A stretch of 32,868 nt of DNA from Anaerotruncus sp. G3(2012) (GTDB lineage Bacteria > Bacillota > Clostridia > Oscillospirales > Ruminococcaceae): positions 60,385 to 93,252 of the forward strand of contig NZ_KE159679.1 in NCBI RefSeq assembly GCF_000403395.2, written 5' to 3'. This document shows positions 6,551 through 13,189 of the stretch, in pieces (position 1 is the stretch's first letter; each line of letters starts with the position of its first letter). The notes beneath the pieces are model-generated. The model was given only the letters and a program-made list of their open reading frames with translations, was not told the origin of the DNA and searched no databases. Position numbers and translations under genes: made by a program.

Positions 6551-8359
6551 ATGAGACAAAAACTTACCGCCCTGTTTCTGGCAGGGCTTCTGGTGGCTTT
6601 CTCCGGGTGTATGCAGCCCCGGCGTGCCGGTTCCAGCCCCTCCGCGCCCCCCTCTTCCGAAGAAGAGGAGATCATCTTTGAATGGGAGCGCTCCTCTTCT
6701 GAGGAGGAGTCCGCATCCTCTGTCCCTGAAATGCCGGAAATGTCCCTCTACGACTGGTGGCGGGACTACATTTATGACGCGGTTTACCCCTTCCAGGGGA
6801 GTTACCCCACCCTTGTACAGTACGACAGCCAGTCGATCATAGAATACTGCGGGATTCGGATGTTCCGCGATGCGGTGATCTCCGAAGCAGGGAAATCCGC
6901 CGGGGACAGCATCCTGCCCAAGGACAAGCTAGCTGATTATACCAAACGTTATTTTAATGTTCGGTTAAACGATCTGGATGTTTCCAGACTCACCTCCGAG
7001 GATGGGAACGCGATCCTGTACTATCTGCCGGTTGGATCTGACCGCTCCGGTGAAAACCCGGCCAACGAGTCGCTCAACAACAACGATGTGTTCAAACTGG
7101 TGGAAGCTGCGCCCGCAGATGCGGATGGGGTAATCCGTCTGCGGGTCGACCGGGATGACGGGCAGATCCACTATTTTTACATGGCCCCCCATGAGGACGG
7201 CAGCGGCTACTATTTTAAACGGATCGAGGTCAATTATGGCCAGCTGCCCAAAGAGGTCGAATTCGAGGGGGAATACATCACCGTGGATACCCTGCTGGGA
7301 ATGCCTGCATCCGGGGCGGGTTCCCTGCACTGCTGGGGGGAGATCGGCGGGAAGCTGCTGCTCTCCTGGTCGAGCGGGATGTCCGGTTATGTAGTGCTCG
7401 GGCTGGTGGACAGCTATGACCTGACCGAAAAGCGGTATGAGTTCCAGCTGCGCGACGGAGAAACCTTCCTCTCAGCGATCCCGCAGACCGAACGGATCGT
7501 GCTGATTACCGACCAGCGGATCGCAACCCGGGACATCAATTTTGAAGACCCGCGGGAAGTACCGATCCCTGAAAAGATGAAGCAGGGCAGTGATGGGGCG
7601 GTCCCGGACTTCGACCTCTCATCCGACCGCAAAAAGGCTGCGTTTGTCAACGACAAAGGTCTGTGCCTCTATGACTTTGGCACCGATTCGGTGCGGCTGC
7701 TCGCCGAACATCCCACGCCGAAAGCTGACGAGGACGCAGATTCCTCCTCCGAAGCGGAACCCGCCGACGAGCAGGGGAAGCCGGAACTGATGTCCCAGGC
7801 GACCTTCACCAAGCCGGCTTTCTTTGACAACGACACCAAGCTCTACTGCCACACAGCCGGATATGAATGGGTGAGCGGGCTTTATATCTACGATCTCGCC
7901 GAGAATAAAGGGCGGGAGATGGACGAGGCGTACAGCTGGGTCAACAGCGCGGGCGGCGAGCAGATGACACTGGTTGGGAACAAGGCGTTTGCATTCGGAT
8001 TGAGCAGCGAACAGAGCATCGTGCCCCACCTCTGGCTCGATCTCGCGACCGAAGAGACTCATACGGTTGAGCTGCCCTACGAGATCCGCAGCATCGTGAC
8101 CGCCCCCTCCAAAAACGGACTTCTGGTGCTCGGCTCCGCCGGGGAGAGCCAGGGCTGGCAGCTGTTCGAGATGGATATGAACACGATGCAGCTCAACAAT
8201 ACCGGGTTTTCTGTCCGCGGGCTCACCCCACAGGTGATCGGCGGCGCGGACAATGGACGTCTGCTGCTGACCTATTATAGTCTGGATGGCGGTGGCGGCG
8301 GGTATCTGCTCGCCAATACCGGCCGTTCAAGCGACGGGGAAACGGAAGCTGCCGGTTGA
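6551..8359 (+). CDS. Large predicted lipoprotein, unrecognised (602 aa)
   Basis: The N-terminus is a lipoprotein signal: basic MRQK, a hydrophobic stretch, then FSGC with the lipidated Cys at residue 20. A Ser/Glu/Pro-rich low-complexity linker follows (residues 27-66), then an extracellular region with no domain I can name. The C-terminal half has repeated short beta-rich blocks (KKAAFVNDKGLCLYDF, DNDTKLYCHTAGYEWVSGLY, GLLVLGSAGESQGWQLFEMD) resembling TolB/WD40-type propeller blades. A second acidic linker interrupts it near residues 395-415. AGGAGG precedes the ATG. It stands alone, with a terminator after it. A surface sensor or cell-wall-associated propeller is plausible but unproven. Confidence 0.85.
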   Translation: MRQKLTALFLAGLLVAFSGCMQPRRAGSSPSAPPSSEEEEIIFEWERSSSEEESASSVPEMPEMSLYDWWRDYIYDAVYPFQGSYPTLVQYDSQSIIEYCGIRMFRDAVISEAGKSAGDSILPKDKLADYTKRYFNVRLNDLDVSRLTSEDGNAILYYLPVGSDRSGENPANESLNNNDVFKLVEAAPADADGVIRLRVDRDDGQIHYFYMAPHEDGSGYYFKRIEVNYGQLPKEVEFEGEYITVDTLLGMPASGAGSLHCWGEIGGKLLLSWSSGMSGYVVLGLVDSYDLTEKRYEFQLRDGETFLSAIPQTERIVLITDQRIATRDINFEDPREVPIPEKMKQGSDGAVPDFDLSSDRKKAAFVNDKGLCLYDFGTDSVRLLAEHPTPKADEDADSSSEAEPADEQGKPELMSQATFTKPAFFDNDTKLYCHTAGYEWVSGLYIYDLAENKGREMDEAYSWVNSAGGEQMTLVGNKAFAFGLSSEQSIVPHLWLDLATEETHTVELPYEIRSIVTAPSKNGLLVLGSAGESQGWQLFEMDMNTMQLNNTGFSVRGLTPQVIGGADNGRLLLTYYSLDGGGGGYLLANTGRSSDGETEAAG

Positions 8360-8370
8360 CCCATCGCCAT

Positions 8371-8407
8371 AAAAAAGCCCCCTGCACTTCACAAACAAAA
8401 CTTTTGG
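8371..8407 (+). repeat. Deleted remnant of the dispersed repeat (R9)
   Basis: AAAAAAGCCCCCT (right arm of module A) is followed within 20 bp by ACAAAACTTTTGGGG, like the terminal module. The middle modules are missing. A chance match is possible because both parts are short. Confidence 0.45.
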
Positions 8408-8443
8408 GGCGGCCGTTCCAATTTTTCAAACGAGCCTTTCATC

Positions 8444-8479
8444 AAAACAGGCGCGCATCAAAAGATGCGCGCCTGTTTT
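8444..8479. terminator. Bidirectional terminator between convergent genes
   Basis: A 16-bp perfect stem (8444-8459 with 8464-8479) has an AAAA loop and A4/T4 flanks. It sits between the lipoprotein gene (+) and the small membrane protein gene (-). Confidence 0.92.
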
Positions 8480-8482
8480 CAT

Positions 8483-9010
8483 TTACCGGGCATAGCGATT
8501 CCCGTACCGCCTGCCCGAGGTCAACCGGTTAAAGCAAGCATATCCAACAAAAATGATCGCACAACAGAGAAACGTCTTCCCCCCCGGCGCTGCCATTGAG
8601 GAGAAACTGTATCCCCTGAAGCGGCAGTCCCACTGCGGGAAGGCGGCTCCCAACAAAACAGACAGCATCTCCTCCATCCAAAAATAGAGGTCGCTCAACG
8701 GAGGTATGTCGAAGAGGAGGAACCCAGCCAAAAGCCCGGCGAGGATCCACAAAAACTGTTTGGCGGAGAGCTGCCGGAACCTGGCGGGAAGAAGCGGGAA
8801 TTCACGTACAGCCAGCCCCAGCAGGACGCCAATCAGGAGATTGAGAAGCAGGAAGCCCAAGAGCAGCAGCCACTCACCCCCTCCGGGCGCGGATACCGAG
8901 ACAAGCCACTCCGAAGACAGGTTGATGTAACAGGAATTGAGAAAAGTCAGCAGGATCAGCGAGAGCAGCAGCGCCAGCAGCTTTCCTGCCATGCATAGAT
9001 ATCGTTTCAT
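8483..9010 (-). CDS. Small integral membrane protein, unrecognised (175 aa)
   Basis: About four hydrophobic segments are visible: residues 8-26, 46-68, 86-103 and 144-160. A polar stretch lies between the first two. The first segment ends in LLTFLNSC, which could be read as a lipobox-like sequence, but the later membrane spans favour a polytopic protein. GGAGGGA precedes the ATG at a normal distance. It is the last gene before the shared terminator and follows 35 bp after the aldose-epimerase-like gene on the same strand, so the two may be cotranscribed. No family recognised. Confidence 0.75.
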   Translation of the reverse strand: MKRYLCMAGKLLALLLSLILLTFLNSCYINLSSEWLVSVSAPGGGEWLLLLGFLLLNLLIGVLLGLAVREFPLLPARFRQLSAKQFLWILAGLLAGFLLFDIPPLSDLYFWMEEMLSVLLGAAFPQWDCRFRGYSFSSMAAPGGKTFLCCAIIFVGYACFNRLTSGRRYGNRYAR

Positions 9011-9045
9011 CTGTATGTATCCCTCCAGTCAGCGGTATACGGCCC

Positions 9046-9930
9046 CTATTCTATTACCATCATCGAGTATCCAACCTGAAAGCTCTCACCCGGGTTCAGG
9101 AATTTGACATACGGCTTATCCTCGAAGCTGCCGGTTTCCCCCTTGACCGCGGGCAGGCCGCACCACGGTTCCAGGCAGAGGTAATCCCCTTTTTTGTTCG
9201 GCATCGTCCAGACTGCCAGCACATCAAATTTATGAAAATCAAACGCAAACCCTCTGCCGGTTTTCGCGTTGACCAGCCTGACCACGTTGGAATTCAGCTT
9301 TTCAAAAACAAGCGCGTCCCGCTGGTCGAAGAGGGCGTGGTCGAGCGGCAGGGTGGTCCCACCTTGCAGAGGGATCTGCTCCTCACCGTCGATGCAGGTG
9401 CCATCCGACAGGGTCAGGTTGCGTCCGCTCTCGGGCTTTTCAAACACAAGCTGGTAATCTTCGAACGCTTCTCCTTCATAGAGCGGGCAGGTAAAACCAG
9501 GATGCCCGCCAATACAGAGCGGCATCCGCTTTTCCGATTTGTTTTCGACCAGAAAGGTGGTGGAAAAACCGTCCTCAGCGATCGCGTGGGTCACGTGAAG
9601 CAGGAACTCGAACGGATACTGCCGGAGCGTTTCCGGATTGGACGCGTAAACCAGCTCGACAAAATCCGCACCATGCCTGCCCAGCTCAAACGGTACCTTG
9701 CGGGTGAACCCATGCTTGCCCAGCGGGTAAGGAACACCGTCGATCTTGAGGGTGTTGTTGAGGGTGGCGCTGCAAACCGGGAACAGCATGGGGGTGTGGT
9801 TGGGCCAGACCGCCGGGTCTGCCTGCCAGATATACTCCCTACCGTTTTGGGGGATGAACGAGATCAGCTCCGCCCCCGCCGATTCAACCACCGCGGATAC
9901 GCCTTTGTAAGAAAGCCGATATTCTGCCAT
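9046..9930 (-). CDS. Aldose 1-epimerase family protein (galactose mutarotase-like, 294 aa)
   Basis: This is a beta-sandwich sugar mutarotase-fold enzyme, expected to act on a hexose or related sugar in the cytoplasm. The likely active-site histidines are in KHGF (His73) and GGHPGF (His143), and the candidate catalytic glutamate is in LCLEPWCG (Glu254). These spacings fit the COG2017 group that includes LacX-like proteins rather than classical GalM. I chose the ATG at 9930 because GGAGGG lies just upstream; an in-frame start 9 codons earlier has no such site. Substrate specificity is unknown. Confidence 0.88.
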   Translation of the reverse strand: MAEYRLSYKGVSAVVESAGAELISFIPQNGREYIWQADPAVWPNHTPMLFPVCSATLNNTLKIDGVPYPLGKHGFTRKVPFELGRHGADFVELVYASNPETLRQYPFEFLLHVTHAIAEDGFSTTFLVENKSEKRMPLCIGGHPGFTCPLYEGEAFEDYQLVFEKPESGRNLTLSDGTCIDGEEQIPLQGGTTLPLDHALFDQRDALVFEKLNSNVVRLVNAKTGRGFAFDFHKFDVLAVWTMPNKKGDYLCLEPWCGLPAVKGETGSFEDKPYVKFLNPGESFQVGYSMMVIE

Positions 9931-10224
9931 GAAAAGCCCTCCTTCTTCTATTGACATAAGAACCCGTATTCACAACCATTCAAAACTGTCTGAACGGGCC
10001 ATTTGCCGGCCCACTGCGTTTTTTCGCCTTGCAGGGCAGCAAAACTCCTCGCTTATCCGGCATTCCCTGATTATGAATACATGCTCTCAATTTTAGGGAC
10101 CGTCCAAAAGCGTTCGAAGCCTGTTGATCGCTTTTGCTCCGGCTTAAGAATCCGTTTGGTCTCCTGGGGATGAGACTTTTTAGAAAAGTCCTCCGTCCGA
10201 CCGATTCTACACGCTCAAAACCGG
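9931..10224. other. Intergenic region, no gene recognised
   Basis: This 294-bp gap contains a 7-bp hairpin (10174-10190, GACTTTT / AAAAGTC) and AAAGCG / CGCTTT inverted copies, but no convincing terminator or promoter. It does not clearly match the dispersed repeat. Open frames here have no good ribosome binding site. Confidence 0.5.
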
Positions 10225-11061
10225 TTAAACAGAAAGCTCCTGCATCCGCAGGCGCTCCACCCGCTCCAAAAACAGCGCACCTGTCCCCGCCTGTTCTTCC
10301 AGAACCGGGAATTCCACCGCCATCCCCTGCACCGATGTGATCCGGATGTACCGGCTGCGGCCGCTTCCCTCCATTGAAAGGCGGGTCAGGTTTTTCCAGC
10401 GGAGCCAAACTGTGCGGGTTCCATATCTGTCGTAGGAAATCGCCGTCAGCCCTCTCTCGGTCGCGCCGATCCAGTATTCCGGGTCCACCTTTCGGAACAG
10501 ATTGCGGTCTCTGCCGCGCAGCCAAAGAAAATCGAGCAGCCGTGTCCCGAACCGGTAACACAGCTTGGAAAGGTTGTACATTGCATAGCTGTCTTTCAGC
10601 AGTTTTTGCAGTTCCATGGTCTGTGGGTGCTCAGTTGGGAACACAAAATCCGCCGTATTCCCCAAGGCGAGATTTAAAACCGGCCGGAGCTGCTCCTCCT
10701 TCACCTTGTTGTAAGAGAAAACCGCCCGCTTTCCTCCCTCGATGTCAAGTTCAACCAAACAGCGCAAAAGCTGCACCTGATAGCTGCACAGGTGCACGCG
10801 GTCCGCATCCAGGGATATGGTGTCGACCTGATCCCTCTGGGCGGTCTGAATCAGCACCTGCTTCCCCCACCATGCCGCTGCATACTCCGGCTCCCGGCTT
10901 TTCTGGGAAACCTGGGGGATGTAGGTCACATTGCCGGGCGGCATCCCACTTTCCTTCCATTCCCGCAGCGCGGGATGGAACGGCTCCGGCAGCTCCTCCC
11001 ATGCGTAGACCCGCTTGGGCCAGGAAGCCAGTGTTGGCCGCTTGTCCATCTGCATCCTCAT
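10225..11061 (-). CDS. Unrecognised protein, tandem paralogue A (278 aa)
   Basis: This soluble protein has no signal peptide or membrane span. It shares its whole length with the protein at 11284-12144. Conserved blocks: SWPKR-Y-W-ELP-PF near residues 13-28, EPEYAAAWWG at 57-66, SYNKV at 116-120, and a highly conserved core from about 158 to 241 containing YNLSKLCYRFG, LLDFLWLRGRDRNLF and DPEYWIGATERGLTAIS. The C-terminal third (GLTAIS ... WLRWKNLTRLSMEG ... YIRI) looks beta-rich, like a PH-like fold, but that is a guess. The start is the ATG at 11061 with AGGAGGT upstream; frames extending further upstream run into repeat R3 and are not coding. Confidence 0.82.
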   Translation of the reverse strand: MRMQMDKRPTLASWPKRVYAWEELPEPFHPALREWKESGMPPGNVTYIPQVSQKSREPEYAAAWWGKQVLIQTAQRDQVDTISLDADRVHLCSYQVQLLRCLVELDIEGGKRAVFSYNKVKEEQLRPVLNLALGNTADFVFPTEHPQTMELQKLLKDSYAMYNLSKLCYRFGTRLLDFLWLRGRDRNLFRKVDPEYWIGATERGLTAISYDRYGTRTVWLRWKNLTRLSMEGSGRSRYIRITSVQGMAVEFPVLEEQAGTGALFLERVERLRMQELSV

Positions 11062-11127
11062 CCGCCGACCTCCTGTCTTGGCAATATCCGGCGCTTTCTT
11101 CAAAAGGGACCGGAGCATAGATACGGG

Positions 11128-11280
11128 AAAGGGGCTTTTCATCTGCAAAAAGCCCCCTTGCCGCTCTTCAAGCGGCAGTCCACCCCCAAAAAAGTGCTTC
11201 TCGGGATAACGTGTTTCGCCGCGCACAGCAGTATGCGTAGGCCAACCGGCACAAAAGCGACCGAAACTTTTCCGTTTTCC
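11128..11280 (+). repeat. Dispersed intergenic repeat, copy R3
   Basis: Modules: AAGGGGCTTTT / AAAAAGCCCCCTT hairpin, second hairpin TTGCCGCT / AGCGGCA followed by GTCCACCC, GTGCTTCTCGGGATAACGT, GCGTAGGCCAACCGGC (also present in R6) and CGACCGAAACTTTTCCGTTTT. It occupies almost exactly the gap between the two tandem paralogues. Confidence 0.8.
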
Positions 11281-11283
11281 TCG

Positions 11284-12144
11284 TTAGGTGGGCGGCTTGC
11301 GCACTTCCAGAACGTCGACCCGCTTCAAAAATGCCTCCGCGGCCTGCATCTGTCCGGACAGAACCGGAAGCTCCACCGCCGCGCCCGCTGCCGGCACAAT
11401 CCGAACGCACCGGCTGCGGCCCTCCCCTTCCAGTGAAATACTGGAGAGATTAGACCACGCAATCCAAACCGTCTGGGAACCATTACGGTCACAGGAGATC
11501 GCGGTCAAGCCGCGTTCGGTCGCACCAACCCAATATTCCGGGTCCACCCTGCGGAACAGGTTGCGGTCCCTGCCGCGCAGCCAGAGAAAATCCAGCAGAC
11601 GGCGCCCAAACCGGTAACACAGCCTGGAAAGATTATACATCGAATAGCTGTCGTCCTGCAGCTTTTGCAGCTCCGGAGTTTGCGGATGCCCGGTCGGAAA
11701 AACCGCGTCCGGCGAGTTTCCCAGCACAATGTCGAGAATCGACCGCAGCTGCTTCCGGGTTTTGTTGTAGGGGAAGGAGACCGTTCCAAACCCGTCCACC
11801 TCGATCTCTACCAGCGCGTGCGGCTGCTTTTCGTGGTAACAGCACCGGCGGACCCGGCCCGGCTCCAGAAGTACGGCCCTGGTTTTCCCCTCCTGGAAGA
11901 TTTGGAGCAGCGCCTGTGCCCCCCACCATGCCGACAAATATTCCGGCTCCCCTTCCTCATGGAAAAGGCGGGGAATGTAGGCTACATTCTCCATCGGCAT
12001 CCCCAGATTCCGCCATGTCTGCAAGGCGGGGCAGAACGGAGCCGGAAGCTCGTCCCATGTGTAGATCCGCTTAGGCCATGACACCAGGATCGACCGCTTG
12101 TCCTTCGGCATCTTCATGGTCTCTTCCTCTATCTGCACCTTCAT
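11284..12144 (-). CDS. Unrecognised protein, tandem paralogue B (286 aa)
   Basis: This is a full-length paralogue of the protein at 10225-11061. The core (SYSMYNLSRLCYRFG, LLDFLWLRGRDRNLFRRVDP, EYWVGATERGLTAIS) is nearly identical, whereas the N-terminal third and the last 40 residues have diverged. There is no signal peptide or membrane span. The start chosen is the ATG at 12144, with GAGGAGG 5-6 nt upstream; a second in-frame ATG lies 9 codons later. The gene lies 88 bp downstream of the glycosyltransferase gene on the same strand, across a weak hairpin (12180-12216). Function unknown. Confidence 0.82.
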   Translation of the reverse strand: MKVQIEEETMKMPKDKRSILVSWPKRIYTWDELPAPFCPALQTWRNLGMPMENVAYIPRLFHEEGEPEYLSAWWGAQALLQIFQEGKTRAVLLEPGRVRRCCYHEKQPHALVEIEVDGFGTVSFPYNKTRKQLRSILDIVLGNSPDAVFPTGHPQTPELQKLQDDSYSMYNLSRLCYRFGRRLLDFLWLRGRDRNLFRRVDPEYWVGATERGLTAISCDRNGSQTVWIAWSNLSSISLEGEGRSRCVRIVPAAGAAVELPVLSGQMQAAEAFLKRVDVLEVRKPPT

Positions 12145-12232
12145 GGTTTCCTCCTCTGTTTCCGTCCCGCCCTGCAATCAAAAGCTGATGGAAAGCTGTA
12201 AAACCGTTCAGCTTTTCCCATTCAAGCGGTGG

Positions 12233-13189
12233 TTACTCCCGCCGGTTGAGGAACTGGTCCACGATGAACCGGGGACGGTGTTTGGTTTCCTTGTAAATTT
12301 TCCCAATATATTCTCCGATCACGCCCAACGAAAGGAGCTGGATGCCTCCAAGCGCCCAGATCGAACCCATCAGGGTGGTCCATCCGGTGACGGTATATCC
12401 AAACAGCCGGAGCAGCAGCAGCCAGAGCAGCGCAATCCCGCTGATGCCAAAGATCAGCACCCCGACCCAGGTAATCAGCCGGATCGGCTTGACCGAAAAC
12501 GAAGTGATTCCATCAATCGCGAAGGCGAGCATCTTTTTGAGCGGATATTTACTCTCACCAGCGAACCGCTCGCTGCGCTCATAGAGGACAACCGTGGTTT
12601 TGAATCCGATCAGCGGGACGATCCCACGCAGGAACAGGTTGACCTCATCGTATTGGGCGAGCGCCTCCAGCGCGCGGCGGCTCATCAGCCGGTAATCGGC
12701 ATGGTTCTCGACGATCTCAACCCCCATAAACTTCAGAAATTTATAGTAACCGACCGCTGTTGTACGCTTGAATACCGTATCTTTGGCGCGCGAGGAGCGC
12801 ACCCCATAAACCACGTCACATCCATTATAGTATTCTGTCACAAACCTGTCAATCACTTCCACATCATCCTGTAGGTCCGCGTCGAGCGAAATTGCCATAT
12901 CGCACAGCTCTCTGGCCTGCATCAGACCGGCAATCAGCGCGTTCTGGTGCCCCTGGTTATGCGAAAGCTTCAGCCCGGAAAAAAGCGGATTTTTTTCGTG
13001 CAGATGGGAGATCAGCTCCCAGGTTGTGTCCCGGCTGCCGTCATCGACGAACAGAACCCGGCTTTTTGGGGAGACCGTTCCTGCCTCGATCATCCCGCCG
13101 AGCTTGGCTTCCAGCCGGCGGGCGGTTTCGGGCAGGACCTGCTGCTCGTTGTAGCAGGGAACCACCAGATATAAAATGTCACAATTCAT
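12233..13189 (-). CDS. Membrane-anchored family 2 glycosyltransferase (CsbB/DPM1-like, 318 aa)
   Basis: This is a GT2 enzyme of the polyprenyl-phosphate glycosyltransferase type. The N-terminal catalytic domain has VVPCYNEQQVLP, VDDGS, DADLQDD and the later NHADYRLMSRRALEAL. Two C-terminal membrane helices follow (LITWVGVLIFGISGIALLWL and a second ending in SLGVIGEYIGKIY). Such proteins load a sugar onto undecaprenyl phosphate at the inner membrane face. It overlaps the 3' end of the yfhO-like gene by 11 nt, and GGAGGA precedes its ATG. In Bacillus, CsbB supplies the lipid-linked GlcNAc that YfhO transfers to lipoteichoic acid, so the pair likely acts in polymer glycosylation. The sugar is unknown. 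Confidence 0.9.
   Translation of the reverse strand: MNCDILYLVVPCYNEQQVLPETARRLEAKLGGMIEAGTVSPKSRVLFVDDGSRDTTWELISHLHEKNPLFSGLKLSHNQGHQNALIAGLMQARELCDMAISLDADLQDDVEVIDRFVTEYYNGCDVVYGVRSSRAKDTVFKRTTAVGYYKFLKFMGVEIVENHADYRLMSRRALEALAQYDEVNLFLRGIVPLIGFKTTVVLYERSERFAGESKYPLKKMLAFAIDGITSFSVKPIRLITWVGVLIFGISGIALLWLLLLRLFGYTVTGWTTLMGSIWALGGIQLLSLGVIGEYIGKIYKETKHRPRFIVDQFLNRRE

Noticed and set aside
8960-9010. Lipobox in the 175-residue membrane protein
   Set aside because: LLTFLNSC resembles a lipobox, but three further hydrophobic helices follow, and the Asn at -2 is a poor fit. A polytopic membrane protein is more likely.
9931-10224. Mobile-element remnant between the epimerase-like and paralogue A genes
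   Set aside because: The segment has scattered short inverted repeats, but no terminal repeat pair, coding remnant or clear match to the dispersed repeat.
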